Assembly: GCF_021117425.1 (NCBI RefSeq) | Contig: NZ_CP088298.1 | Span: 1,922,001-1,986,000 of the forward strand | DNA from: Brevibacterium zhoupengii | Lineage (GTDB): Bacteria > Actinomycetota > Actinomycetes > Actinomycetales > Brevibacteriaceae | Direction of reading: 5' to 3' | DNA length: 64,000 nt | Shown: in pieces, positions 18,022 to 27,061 of the stretch | How the letters are laid out: the number at the start of each line of letters is the position of its first letter | Numbering within the stretch: position 1 is the first letter of the stretch | Notes under the pieces: model-generated | Database searches by the model: none | What the model saw: only the letters and a program-made list of their open reading frames with translations | What the model was told of the DNA's origin: nothing | Made by a program: the position numbers and the translations under genes

Positions 18022-19235
18022 AGTTGGCTCCCTGTCGGTTGCTGAAACTTTTCGGTCGGTGTGGTCTGGAGGTGCTGCGCAGGGGTGAGGTCGTGAGCAG
18101 GAGTGAGGTGCTGAGCCTGAGCGGCTTCGGTGAACCGGGCAGGTGCCACCGCGGCGAGTGTCCCCGGCGGCCCCGCCAAGGTTTCGCTCCCGCACGCAAG
18201 GTCGACGGTGAGGCTCGCACCCAGCGGGGCGAGGAGGATGCCGTGCCGGAAGAACCCGGTGGACACCACACAGCCGGGGTCGATGCGCCCGATGATCGGC
18301 ACGTCGTCGGGTGAGCCCGGCCTGGCGCGGGTGGTGATGTCGGTGATCTGGGCCTCGAGGATGGCAGGGACGAGACGTTCGGCGTCGCGCAGCAGCTGGT
18401 GGACGCCGCCGGCGTTGATCCCGGAGCGACCGTCTTCACGACTCGTGGCACCGAGGACGAGTTCACCGTCGGGTCGAGGCACGACGTAGACGGGACGACC
18501 CTTGACCAGTCCACGGATCGTACGTGTGAGAAGCGGGGCCAGAGTCTCGGGCGCCCGCAGTCTGATCACCTCGCCCCAGACCTGGCGCAGGGGCAGCGCG
18601 GGAACTCCGGAGATGTCGTTGCAGGAGCCGCCGGCGGTCACGACGACCTGATCGGCCTTGAGCCTCGTCCCATCTTCAAGTTCGACACCGATGGTCCGGC
18701 CCGCCTGAGTGAGCAGACCGGTCACTCGGGCACGGACAACGGCGTTGCCGAGGATGGCCAGCAGTGCGCCGGTGACTCGGCGGGGATCGATCGAATGGTC
18801 CCCGGGGATCGTGACAGCTCCGCTTACCCCGGGTGAGAGCGCCGGTTCCAGATCCCTGGCCCTTGACCCGGGAACGAGGGAGACGTCGAAACCGGCTGCT
18901 CGCTGCAGGTCGATGAGCTCACGCAGCGAAGCGAGATCGGCACGGTCACCGGCGCACACGAAGGTTTCGGCGCTCGAGTACCCCAGATCATGACCGGAGG
19001 CGGCAGCCAGCTCGGCGGCGAAGTCCGGGTACAAGTCTGCCGAGGCACGCATCAGGGGGTACAGGGGAGACTGCCCCCACACCACCTCGGCGGCCGGGGC
19101 CAGCATCCCCGCCGCAGCATGGGAGGCACCCATGGCGGGAGCCGGATCGACGATGGTGACGCTGACGCCGCGACGGCGCAGATTCCAGGCAGTTGACAAG
19201 CCGATGATCCCGGCTCCCACAACAATGACGTGCAC
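18018..19235 (-). CDS. thiO: Glycine oxidase ThiO
   Basis: A 405-residue FAD-dependent amine oxidase that makes iminoglycine for ThiG. VIVVGAGIIGLSTAWNLRRRG is the FAD site at the N-terminus; AAAGMLAPAAE, a DHSIDPRRV segment and the C-terminal DDVPIIGRIDP with GFFRHGILLAP are typical. A 40-residue tail of alternating HLTPA/DLTPA/HLQTTP units extends past the fold and looks like low-complexity growth. GTG 19235 uses a GGAGGGAG ribosome site that lies at the end of the TPP riboswitch. Confidence 0.94.
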
Positions 19236-19241
19236 GTGCTT

Positions 19242-19318
19242 CTCCCTCCGGCGGCATGATCCGCATCAGGTTGAACGGTCGGCACAAAGCCCTCTCAGCC
19301 CCTTTATGAGGCTCCCGC
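19242..19318 (-). ncRNA. TPP riboswitch (THI element)
   Basis: Reading leftward, GGGGCTGAGAGGG at about 19289-19301 and ACCTGATGCGGATCATGCC at 19254-19272 are the two conserved TPP-binding cores, framed by CGGGAGCC and GGAGGGAG. The last element doubles as the thiO ribosome site, so TPP binding should mask translation of thiO and the coupled thiS-thiG-thiF genes. Confidence 0.95.
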
Positions 19319-19339
19319 GAACTCCTCTACTCTAGGAGC

Positions 19340-20020
19340 ATGGCCGCAGATATGACAATGGACGCCGCAGTCCACGACACAGACAGAGCCACACGACTCG
19401 CCCGGCTTCGCGGGTCCAGGCTCTATGTCTGCACCGATTCCCGCAGCGCGCAGGGCGATCTCCCCGAATTCCTTGATGCCGCCTATGCCGGTGGCGTCGA
19501 CATCATCCAGCTGCGCGACAAGGGCCTGGAAGCCCGAGCCGAGATCGAAGCACTCGAAGTCCTCAGGGAGGCAGCCCACCGGCACGGAAAGCTGTTCTCC
19601 GTCAACGACCGTGCTGATGTGGCCCTCATCGTCGGCGCCGACGTCTTCCACATCGGTCAGGGCGACCTCACCAGCGAACAGGCACGCACGGTCCTCGGCC
19701 CCGACGTGATCCTGGGCCGCTCGACACACTCCATCGAACAGGCCCACGCCGCCGAGGCGGACCCCGAGATCGACTATTTCTGTCTCGGTCCCGTGTGGGA
19801 GACCCCCACCAAACCCGGCCGGGCCGCCATCGGAGTCGAACCCCTGCGTGCGCTCGCCTCCAGCGCAGCCAAACCCTGGTTTGCGATCGGTGGGATCTCC
19901 GCTGGTGAGCGACTGGCGGAAGTACAGGCCACCGGTGCACAGCGCATTGTCGTCGTCCGCGCGGTGACCGCAGCAGATGACCCTGCGGCTGCGGCCGCGG
20001 AACTCAAACAGGCATTGTGA
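19340..20020 (+). CDS. thiE: Thiamine-phosphate synthase ThiE
   Basis: 226 residues; couples hydroxymethylpyrimidine diphosphate and thiazole phosphate to thiamine phosphate. [56 protein letters not shown] and WFAIGGIS are the successive TIM-barrel active-site strands. TAGGAG lies before ATG 19340; the first 25 residues are an extension. It is divergent from thiO, and no second THI element is seen on its own strand. Confidence 0.96.
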   Translation: MAADMTMDAAVHDTDRATRLARLRGSRLYVCTDSRSAQGDLPEFLDAAYAGGVDIIQLRDKGLEARAEIEALEVLREAAHRHGKLFSVNDRADVALIVGADVFHIGQGDLTSEQARTVLGPDVILGRSTHSIEQAHAAEADPEIDYFCLGPVWETPTKPGRAAIGVEPLRALASSAAKPWFAIGGISAGERLAEVQATGAQRIVVVRAVTAADDPAAAAAELKQAL

Positions 20021-20056
20021 CAGTGCGCAACGCAGAAGCCACGGAATCCATCTGAC

Positions 20057-21043
20057 ATGGGAGAGCACACAGTGAAGATACTCATCGCAGGAGCCGGCGC
20101 AACCGGCGGAGCGTTCGGAACCCGTCTGTTCGAAGCAGGACGCGATGTCACGTTCCTCGTCCGCGAAGCCCGAGCACAGACGATGCGTGCCAACGGTCTG
20201 CGATTCGTTGACCCCGGTGAGGACCGGACGAACCATATCCCCGTCCTCACCGCAGCCGAGCTCGCCCAGACTGATCCGTCAGCTGCGCATTTGGCACCCG
20301 GCGATTCCGCCACTGCCAACGGCTCGAGTTCGACGCCTTTCGACCTGGTGATCGTCGCGGTCAAGGCCAACGGTCTGGAGTCGATCATCGACGACATCAG
20401 ACCTGCAGTGGGGGAGGACACCCTCATCATTCCGTTCCTCAACGGTATGGCTCAGATCGAGCGATTGGTCGAGGAGTTCCCCGGCCAGGTGTTGGGCGGT
20501 CTGGTCAAGATCGTCGGGACGATCAAGGACGGCGCGATCCACCAGATGACGGACCTCGCGGTTATGACCATCGGCGACCTCGATGGAACAGGCGTCCCGG
20601 ATTCCATTGCCCAGGCCCTCGATGTACCCGGCTTTAAGCTGCAGATTCTGGACAACATCACGGACGCCCTGTGGGAGAAGTGGATCTTCATCGCCGCTGC
20701 CGGGGTCGTCACCTGCCTGTTCCGGGCACCCGTCGGGGCGATCATGGCCGCCGGAGGGCATTCGCACATTGTTCAGATCGTCGACGAGCTCGAGACCGTC
20801 GCGGCTGCGGGCGGACACCCGGTCTCGGCCAAGGCCAGGGAGATGACCTTGTCCATGCTCACCGCCGAAGGCTCGTCGTTCACCTCATCGCTCTACCGTG
20901 ACGTGACCTCGGGCCTGCCCAGCGAAACCGAGCACATCCTCGGACACCTTGCGAGAACGGCAGCGGACCTGTCAGTGGCGACGCCGCTGCTCGACCTCAC
21001 ACTTGTGCAGCTGCGGGCTGGGGAGTCGCTGCGGCAGAGCTGA
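20057..21043 (+). CDS. Ketopantoate reductase-like protein (PanE family)
   Basis: A 328-residue ApbA/PanE-type oxidoreductase. ILIAGAGATGGAFGTRLFEAG binds NADPH; LVIVAVKANGLESII carries the catalytic-domain Lys motif, PFLNGMAQIE the Asn region, and the C-terminal helical domain includes WEKWIFIAAAGVVTCL and SSLYRDVTSGLPSETEHILG. It may reduce ketopantoate for pantothenate or act on another 2-keto acid; the paralogue-rich family prevents certainty. ATG 20057 or GTG 20072 may be the start. Its last 47 nt overlap the convergent GGCT-like gene. Confidence 0.88.
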   Translation: MGEHTVKILIAGAGATGGAFGTRLFEAGRDVTFLVREARAQTMRANGLRFVDPGEDRTNHIPVLTAAELAQTDPSAAHLAPGDSATANGSSSTPFDLVIVAVKANGLESIIDDIRPAVGEDTLIIPFLNGMAQIERLVEEFPGQVLGGLVKIVGTIKDGAIHQMTDLAVMTIGDLDGTGVPDSIAQALDVPGFKLQILDNITDALWEKWIFIAAAGVVTCLFRAPVGAIMAAGGHSHIVQIVDELETVAAAGGHPVSAKAREMTLSMLTAEGSSFTSSLYRDVTSGLPSETEHILGHLARTAADLSVATPLLDLTLVQLRAGESLRQS

Positions 21044-21659
21044 GTTCCGACACTGAACTGATCTCCGACTCAAAGCTGAGCTCCGAGGCTGAACTGAGCG
21101 TCGTCACGGACCTGACCTCCTCTGCGCCGAGGCGCAGCATCGTCAGATACGGTTCGTTGGGAACGGTGTGGGGGACTGCCTCGGATCCGTGCGGGGCCGT
21201 AAACGTCACCAGCGGGATCGAGTCCCTGCGGTCGAGGACGAGGAGAGTCTCGTACTTGCCCGGTCCCACCGAACGGGTAGAGCCGACGGGAAGTTCGCAG
21301 GCCAAAGTCTCCAGCGGATTCGCGGATGACGGTGGGCGGTTCATCTCCTGATCGGCGACATCGGCGAACTGCTCGGCAGTGATGAGGTACGCCTTTGCCG
21401 GAGTGGGGCCTGGGACCTGATGGTCATAGAAGGCCATTCCGCCGCCGCCCCACACGGTGGATCTGCCGGCGAAGTAGATAGATCCGGGAAGCTCGATGCC
21501 CATTTCCGCCAGGGGCGGATCGGTGTTCCTCGCGCCCGGATAGGTGACGAGTGCACCTGGAGGACAGCCGCCCTGCAGGTAACAGGCGAGCCTGTCACGA
21601 TGCATGTTCGACCCATAGCTGACATACCACACGAGTGCTTGAGACATCCCATTCATCAT
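20997..21659 (-). CDS. Gamma-glutamylcyclotransferase-fold protein
   Basis: 220 residues. VWYVSYGSNMHRDRLACYL at the N-terminus is the GGCT-like substrate-cavity motif (YGSNM); STVWGGGGMAFYD and AKAYLITAEQFADVADQEM support the fold. The exact substrate is unknown. A C-terminal tail of about 30 residues consists of repeated Ser/Glu-rich units (SSASELSFESEISSVSELSS) encoded by imperfect direct DNA repeats and is probably disordered. ATG 21659 overlaps the dedA stop by 4 nt. Confidence 0.82.
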   Translation of the reverse strand: MMNGMSQALVWYVSYGSNMHRDRLACYLQGGCPPGALVTYPGARNTDPPLAEMGIELPGSIYFAGRSTVWGGGGMAFYDHQVPGPTPAKAYLITAEQFADVADQEMNRPPSSANPLETLACELPVGSTRSVGPGKYETLLVLDRRDSIPLVTFTAPHGSEAVPHTVPNEPYLTMLRLGAEEVRSVTTLSSASELSFESEISSVSELSSAAATPQPAAAQV

Positions 21660-22321
21660 GCCACGTCAACGGCTGCGGCTGTCCAATCTGCAGGGTCTCG
21701 GTGCGCCGGTGCCGCAGCGTCTGCGCGGGCTTTCCTCCTGGCCAGCAGTCTGCGCGTGAGTTCCGCTACACCCGTGATGGCCAGGGCGATGCCGATGCCC
21801 AACCCCACACCGAGCAGCGGCTGATCCTCAAACAGCACACCGCCGAGCAGACCGACCCCGATGGAATAGATCGCCCAGGCCAGACAGCCGAGAGCGTCGA
21901 AGATGAGGAAGCGGGTGCGCGGATACTTTAAAATCCCGGAGCTCAGGGTTGTCGCCGTACGCCCACCGGGAATGAAGCGTCCCGCGATCAGGACGACCCC
22001 ACCTCGGCGGGCAAAGATCTCCTCGGTGTGCGCAAGCAAGCGTGAGGCGCGCGAGGAGCGGGTCCACCGCTGCACCAGGGAACCCCCGCCACGTCCTACG
22101 AGGTGGGCGGCGAAGTCGCCGATGAGGGCACCGACCAGGGCCGCCAACAGCAGACCCAGCGGATTCGGAGTGCCAGCGGCGGCGTAGGCGGCGGCCGTGA
22201 TGAGCACGGTCTCTGAGGGCACGATGGGGAACAGGGAATCCAAACCCGCGATGGCGAAGACGAGGAGGTACACCCACGGGGATTCGACGGTGGTGCGGAG
22301 GATATCAAGGGCAAGGTCCAT
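21656..22321 (-). CDS. DedA-family membrane protein
   Basis: 221 residues with about 5 hydrophobic segments. FPIVPSETVLITAAAYAA, GALIGDFAAHLVGRGGG and RFIPGGRTATTLSSGIL (the conserved R-F-x-P-G-x-R motif) are classic DedA/SNARE-associated features. Members of this superfamily flip lipid carriers such as undecaprenyl phosphate, so a role in recycling cell-wall lipid carrier is plausible. ATG 22321 lies 8 nt after TAGCGT. It is first gene of a two-gene operon with the GGCT-like gene. Confidence 0.9.
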   Translation of the reverse strand: MDLALDILRTTVESPWVYLLVFAIAGLDSLFPIVPSETVLITAAAYAAAGTPNPLGLLLAALVGALIGDFAAHLVGRGGGSLVQRWTRSSRASRLLAHTEEIFARRGGVVLIAGRFIPGGRTATTLSSGILKYPRTRFLIFDALGCLAWAIYSIGVGLLGGVLFEDQPLLGVGLGIGIALAITGVAELTRRLLARRKARADAAAPAHRDPADWTAAAVDVA

Positions 22322-22462
22322 GTCCACAGACGCTATCGAAGCGCGACCGCACCCGGAACGCGGCGCAGTGCACACCTGAGGGCGGGTACTTCGAGACGAT
22401 GATGCGGAAAACCGGAAGGTGGGACTGCGGTCGATCCTCTGGGCGACTGCATGCAGCATTGC

Positions 22463-22468
22463 TACGAT
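22463..22468 (+). promoter_or_regulatory. Predicted -10 (TACGAT), leaderless kinase start
   Basis: TACGAT lies 6 nt before the ATG of the sensor kinase, which decides the start over an in-frame upstream codon at 22451. Confidence 0.55.
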
Positions 22469-22474
22469 CAACTC

Positions 22475-23623
22475 ATGCCCTGGCCGACGTCGCTGACCAC
22501 GCGGATTCCCCGAGAATCCCGCATGTTCGTCACCCGTTGGGCCGCCTCGGTGCTGGGCATCCTATGGGGAGTGGCCCTGTGCTTTCCGCTGCTGCTCGCC
22601 GCCGTCCCCTCCTCAACATCACGGCTGAGCCGTCGAATCCTCGGCTGGGAGCGATCCCGGCAGGCGAAGTGCTTCGGCATCGTCATGGGCCAGCCCCCGG
22701 TCAGGAGAGGCTTCTTCGTCCTCACCGGAGGCCTCGCCGGCATCATCGCCGTCCCGATGCTCAATCTGCTCACCGGTTTCCTGCTCGTGACCATCGGCTC
22801 CCTCATCCAGGGCCTGTTCATCGGCGGCAGCATCACCATCGGCTTCGACTTCTGGACCATCAGCCAGCCGACGCTGTTCGTCGGCGTGCTCTACGGGGCA
22901 GCGAACCTCATCGGAGTCATTTTTATCGCCGAGGTGGCCAATTGGCTCCACGGCATCATCGACGCCAGCTTCACCCAGGTCAGCCGCCCCAACGCACCCC
23001 ATACGCGCATCACCCAGCTCCTCATGACCCGGCATGGAGTGGTCATGGCCATCGACGAGGAGAGGCGCCGCATCGAACGCGACCTCCATGACGGTGTGCA
23101 GCAGAACGTCGTCTCCCTGTCCGTGCTCATCGCCCGCGCCCAACGTGCGAAGGACCAGGACAAGGCCAGGGCCCTCCTCGACGACGCCCTCGTCCAATCT
23201 CAGGACCTCATCGACGAAATGCGCGAAGTCGCCTGGCGGGTCTATCCCACAGCGTTGGATGAGCACGGGTTGGGCACCGTCCTCAACCGGGTGGCCGATC
23301 ACTGCCCGATACCGGTCGAGCTCACCGCAGTCCCGTCCCGGCGAGTGTCCCAAGCCACCGAGTCGGCCGCGTACTTCGTCGTCCGCGAGGCGGTGACCAA
23401 CGTCGTCAAACACGCGAATGCCACAAGCATCAGAATCAGCGTCGTCGACGATGAGCAGGCACTGATCGCCGAGGTGGCCGATGACGGTTCCGGTGGTGCT
23501 GATCCCACCGGCGGTGGGCTGAAGGGATTGAATCGTCGCGTCGGAGCGTTGGATGGAACACTGACTGTGACGAGCACGGAAGCAACCGGAACCACTGTGA
23601 GAGCGGAGATCCCCTATGCCTGA
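22475..23623 (+). CDS. Sensor histidine kinase (HisKA_3 type)
   Basis: 382 residues. The N-terminal half has about 4 hydrophobic helices (about 20-45, 78-100, 100-122 and 130-155) in a membrane sensor of DUF-like type. The dimerisation helix ERDLHDGVQQNVVSLSV contains the phosphoacceptor His205. The ATPase domain has REAVTNVVKHANATSI (N box) and VADDGSGGADPTGGGLKGL (G1/G2 boxes). It autophosphorylates and passes phosphate to the response regulator that overlaps its end by 8 nt. Signal unknown. Confidence 0.93.
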   Translation: MPWPTSLTTRIPRESRMFVTRWAASVLGILWGVALCFPLLLAAVPSSTSRLSRRILGWERSRQAKCFGIVMGQPPVRRGFFVLTGGLAGIIAVPMLNLLTGFLLVTIGSLIQGLFIGGSITIGFDFWTISQPTLFVGVLYGAANLIGVIFIAEVANWLHGIIDASFTQVSRPNAPHTRITQLLMTRHGVVMAIDEERRRIERDLHDGVQQNVVSLSVLIARAQRAKDQDKARALLDDALVQSQDLIDEMREVAWRVYPTALDEHGLGTVLNRVADHCPIPVELTAVPSRRVSQATESAAYFVVREAVTNVVKHANATSIRISVVDDEQALIAEVADDGSGGADPTGGGLKGLNRRVGALDGTLTVTSTEATGTTVRAEIPYA

Positions 23624-24332
23624 ACCCGGCGTGACTGAACACGGCATGTCTCAACCCGGTGTCGAGGCCACCGACGATGCTCCCATGCGGGTGGTATTGG
23701 CCGATGACTCCGTTCTGCTGCGAGAAGGGGTGAGGAGTCTGCTCGAGGACGAGGGCATCTCCGTCGTCGCCTCGGTCGACGATGGGCAGCAGCTGCTGGC
23801 GGCAGTCGCGGACACGCGCCCAGACCTGGCGATCGTCGATGTGCGAATGCCGCCGACTCACACCACCGAAGGGCTCGAGGCGGCACTGGCGATCAAACGG
23901 CGCTTCCCCGACATCGGGGTGCTGGTCCTCAGCCAATATGTGTTGCGCGAATACGCGACCGAGCTGCTGAGCACCGAGACCGTGGGTGTGGGCTACCTGC
24001 TGAAGAATCGGGTCACCGACATCGACCGTTTCCTCGATTCCGTCAATCGGATCGCGGAGGGCGGCACCGTCATCGACCCCGAGGTCGTGCGACAGCTGCT
24101 GAGCTCGTCGGAGAAGCAGAATTCGCTCTCGGCACTCACGCCCCGGGAGAACGAGGTCCTCGAGACCATGGCCGAGGGGCTGTCGAATCGCGGCATCGCC
24201 GAACGCCTCTATGTGTCCATCAGCTCGGTGGAGAAGGCCATCAGTTCGATCTTCGACAAGCTCGGACTCCATGCCGGACAGACCACCAGCCGGCGAGTCG
24301 CAGCGGTCCTGCACTACCTCGACCAATCGTGA
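23616..24332 (+). CDS. LuxR-type (NarL family) response regulator
   Basis: 238 residues. Receiver domain: VVLADDSVLLREGV with the acidic pair, phosphoacceptor Asp75 in AIVDVRMPP, and a Ser/Thr-to-Lys stretch VGYLLKNRV. The C-terminal LuxR helix-turn-helix is LTPRENEVLETMAEGLSNRGIA followed by SSVEKAISSIFDKLGL. It is the obvious partner of the kinase upstream. Regulated genes cannot be read from the sequence. Confidence 0.95.
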   Translation: MPEPGVTEHGMSQPGVEATDDAPMRVVLADDSVLLREGVRSLLEDEGISVVASVDDGQQLLAAVADTRPDLAIVDVRMPPTHTTEGLEAALAIKRRFPDIGVLVLSQYVLREYATELLSTETVGVGYLLKNRVTDIDRFLDSVNRIAEGGTVIDPEVVRQLLSSSEKQNSLSALTPRENEVLETMAEGLSNRGIAERLYVSISSVEKAISSIFDKLGLHAGQTTSRRVAAVLHYLDQS

Positions 24333-24364
24333 GCGCAGTCAGGTGCGGCGGCGCTGACCGGCGC
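24333..24364. terminator. Weak hairpin between convergent genes
   Basis: GCGC-GTCAG pairs with CTGAC-GCGC with small internal bulges, in the 41-nt gap between the response regulator and fic genes. Confidence 0.35.
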
Positions 24365-24373
24365 GGTATGCCC

Positions 24374-25615
24374 TCAGAGTTCGGAACGGGCTCGGGCTCC
24401 GATGCGCAGGTTGAGGTCTTCGAGCTCGGCGAGCACATCGCCAGCACCCCAGATCTGATTGCGCTTGCGACTGGTCAGGCCGCGCAGGACCCCGGCTTCC
24501 GTGAGCGCGGAGACCGCCCTGTTCGCCGAGGAACTGGACAGTTTCAACGAGTCCTCAAGATCGTCGATCGTGAACACCGGGTCCGATGCGAGGTAGGTCA
24601 GGATCCTGGCTGCGGCGCTGTTCTCACGTGGATGGCGGAGGAGACTAGCCCACTCATCAGGCAGTGTGGCCAACCGATGCGCGGTCAGCTGAGCTTCCTC
24701 TGCCGCGATCACCGAAGACTTAGACCACAGCGATATGACCGGTCCGGCATCACCTGAGTGATAGGAATTCAACGCCGCGAAGTAGCGGTCGCGAACCTCG
24801 ACCAGGGCAGCGGCCAGGGGAACGGTGATCCCGGTCGTGACGCCGCGTGAGTGGAGGATCCCAGCTGCCAAGGCTCGTCCGATCCGCCCGTTCCCGTCGG
24901 TGAAGGGATGGATCGCTTCGAACTGTGAATGGGCGACGGCCGCCTGCGCGATCGTGGGAATGTCCTCGCGCAGTGAAAAGGCCAGCAGATCGTCCATGAG
25001 CTCGGGGACGAGCTCCGGGGGAGGAGGAACGTAGAGTGCACCGCGAGGCGAATGATCGGACCCGCCGATCCAGTTCTGCATCGGCCGATGTCGGCCGGCC
25101 AGATGAGCCTCGCCGGCATCGTCCTTGAGCAGCAGCCGATGGGCGCGAGAAACCGAATCGGCACTGATCGCTCCCGATGTCAGCAGATCCAGCGCACCCG
25201 TTGCGGCTGCCATCGCAGTGGCCGAGGAATTGGACTTCGCACCGTGGAGGGCTCGGACGAAGTCGTCGATGGGTGCCTCTTCGGCTTCGATCTTCGATGA
25301 GGCGATCGATTCGCTGCGCAGCAGCAGGTACGACAATGGAATCAGGGTGCGACCGTGTTCGGCATCGAGCCTGGAGATCGCACGGACCGCGGTTTCTGAG
25401 CGTGCGGCGAGCTCGGAGGGCAGTCGCAGGTCGACCGAGCCGATGCAGGCTGGAATGGAGACGGACACCTCGGCGAATTTTCTGTCGTCGATCGTTCCGC
25501 CGCGAAACTCCTGGCGCCACGGTCTGGTCTCTGTCTGCGCTGCGGGCACAGGGACGGTCTGCACTGCGGGTACAGGGACGGCAGAATCGGACAGGGGACC
25601 AGCGGAGTCGGGCAT
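24374..25615 (-). CDS. Fic-domain AMP-transferase
   Basis: 413 residues. The Fic core is HPFTDGNGRIGRAL with catalytic His236, preceded by a flap RGALYVPPPPELVPELM. Upstream, SSKIEAEEAPIDDF matches the class II inhibitory helix with its Glu, so activity is probably self-restrained. A Fic N-terminal region and a C-terminal winged helix (RILTYLASDPVFTIDDLEDSL, then NRAVSALTEAGVLRGL) flank it. Such chromosomal proteins AMPylate cellular targets. The first 30 residues repeat VPVPA-QT. ATG 25615 is 6 nt after TAGACT. Confidence 0.92.
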   Translation of the reverse strand: MPDSAGPLSDSAVPVPAVQTVPVPAAQTETRPWRQEFRGGTIDDRKFAEVSVSIPACIGSVDLRLPSELAARSETAVRAISRLDAEHGRTLIPLSYLLLRSESIASSKIEAEEAPIDDFVRALHGAKSNSSATAMAAATGALDLLTSGAISADSVSRAHRLLLKDDAGEAHLAGRHRPMQNWIGGSDHSPRGALYVPPPPELVPELMDDLLAFSLREDIPTIAQAAVAHSQFEAIHPFTDGNGRIGRALAAGILHSRGVTTGITVPLAAALVEVRDRYFAALNSYHSGDAGPVISLWSKSSVIAAEEAQLTAHRLATLPDEWASLLRHPRENSAAARILTYLASDPVFTIDDLEDSLKLSSSSANRAVSALTEAGVLRGLTSRKRNQIWGAGDVLAELEDLNLRIGARARSEL

Positions 25616-25621
25616 GGGAAC

Positions 25622-25627
25622 AGTCTA
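25622..25627 (-). promoter_or_regulatory. Predicted -10 (TAGACT), leaderless fic start
   Basis: TAGACT lies 6 nt before the ATG of the Fic gene. Confidence 0.55.
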
Positions 25628-25761
25628 CACGATAAGCCCACATAGATGAATAAATGGGAATATCTCTCATGGTGATCCCAGTTCCAGTCAATCAGAGCCC
25701 CTCGCTAGACTCGCAGGCGTCTCGAACCCGATGAGATTCAGTGTCGAATATGAGGAGAACG

Positions 25762-27000
25762 ATGAAACGGCAGCTGCCCGACGTGAAGGAACTCGCCCCA
25801 CTGCTGCAGTTCGGTCTGCCCAGACTCGACAGGGTCGCGGCCCGGCTCGACTCTGCGGCCGATATCTGGGACCTGCGCAGGATCGCCAAACGGGTGACAC
25901 CCACAGCCCCCTTCGACTACGTCGACGGTGGGGCTCTTGACGAGCACACTCTGCGGAAGAATCGGCAGGTCTTCGCCGACGTCGAACTCCTCCCGCGCAT
26001 CCTGCACGGAGTAGACGCCCCGAACACATCGACGACGATCGCCGGTCAGGACGTCTCGCTGCCATTCGGCATCGCCCCAACAGGCTATACGCGGATGATG
26101 CATTCGGAAGGAGAGATCGGAGGAGTGAGGGCCGCAACGAAGGCCGGCATCCCCTTCTCCCTGTCGACGATGGGCACCCGGTCGATCGAAGAGGTCGCGC
26201 AGGCCTCACCGGCCTCGACTCGCTGGTTCCAGCTCTACCTGTGGAAGGACCGCGCACGCAGCCTCGACCTGCTCCAACGAGCCCAGGCGAGTGGATACGA
26301 GACGCTGCTGGTCACCGTCGACACCCCGATCACCGGACAGCGGCTGCGCGATAACCGCAACGGGCTCTCCATCCCGCCGAAGCTGACGTTGAAGACGATC
26401 GTCGACGCCTCCTACCGGCCCGGCTGGTGGTTCAACTTCCTCACCACCGAACCACCGAAGTATGCGTCTCTGTCCAACACCTCTCAGTCTCTGGCCGAGA
26501 TGACCCGGACCATGTTCGATCCGACGCTGGATCTCGATGACCTCAAGTGGATCCGCGAACAGTGGAAGGGCAAGCTCTTCGTCAAGGGAGTCCTCACCGC
26601 CGACGATGCCAGCCGAGCCCTGTCCGTCGGCGCTGATGGGCTGGTCGTATCCAATCACGGAGGCCGCCAGCTCGACCGCGCACCCGATTCCCTGACCGCA
26701 CTGGCTGAAGTCCGGGCAGCGGTCGGTGACGATATGGAACTCATCCTCGACTCCGGAATCATGTCCGGCACCGACGTTGTCGCAGCCCTGTGCGCCGGAG
26801 CGGACTTCGTCCTCATCGGCCGGGCCTACCTCTACGGACTCATGGCCGGCGGCCAGCGCGGCGTGGAGCGAGCCATCGACCTCATCAAGGCCGAGATACT
26901 GACCGCCATGGGGCTGATGGGTGCCCGGACCATCGCCGACCTCGGACCGCAGCTGGCCAGGGGGCTGCCCACTGCGGCAATTGCGAAGGCCGACACCTGA
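25762..27000 (+). CDS. lldD: FMN-dependent L-lactate dehydrogenase
   Basis: 412 residues of the alpha-hydroxyacid oxidase/dehydrogenase family. FDYVDGGALDEHTLRKN, the FMN-binding PFGIAPTGYTRMMHSEGEIG, VTVDTPITGQRLRDNRNG, FVKGVLTADDA with the Lys, and SNHGGRQLDRAPDSL with catalytic His299 are all present; ILDSGIMSGTDVVAALCAGA binds FMN phosphate. It oxidises lactate to pyruvate and feeds electrons to quinone at the membrane. ATG 25762 has GAGGAG 4-5 nt upstream. An amino-acid permease gene follows after 61 nt. Confidence 0.93.
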   Translation: MKRQLPDVKELAPLLQFGLPRLDRVAARLDSAADIWDLRRIAKRVTPTAPFDYVDGGALDEHTLRKNRQVFADVELLPRILHGVDAPNTSTTIAGQDVSLPFGIAPTGYTRMMHSEGEIGGVRAATKAGIPFSLSTMGTRSIEEVAQASPASTRWFQLYLWKDRARSLDLLQRAQASGYETLLVTVDTPITGQRLRDNRNGLSIPPKLTLKTIVDASYRPGWWFNFLTTEPPKYASLSNTSQSLAEMTRTMFDPTLDLDDLKWIREQWKGKLFVKGVLTADDASRALSVGADGLVVSNHGGRQLDRAPDSLTALAEVRAAVGDDMELILDSGIMSGTDVVAALCAGADFVLIGRAYLYGLMAGGQRGVERAIDLIKAEILTAMGLMGARTIADLGPQLARGLPTAAIAKADT

Positions 27001-27061
27001 CTGTGGTAAGAATGGCCGGGGCCCGAACAGGATCCCGCCGGTACGACAGTCAAGGAACACG

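Noticed and set aside
22619..23647. Long leftward open frame opposite the histidine kinase gene
   Set aside because: Antisense shadow; very acidic Asp/Glu/Gly-rich translation without domain motifs, while the + strand has an intact kinase.
24374..25615. Fic protein as toxin of a toxin-antitoxin pair
   Set aside because: It carries its own inhibitory-helix motif and a C-terminal winged helix, and no small antitoxin gene is next to it.
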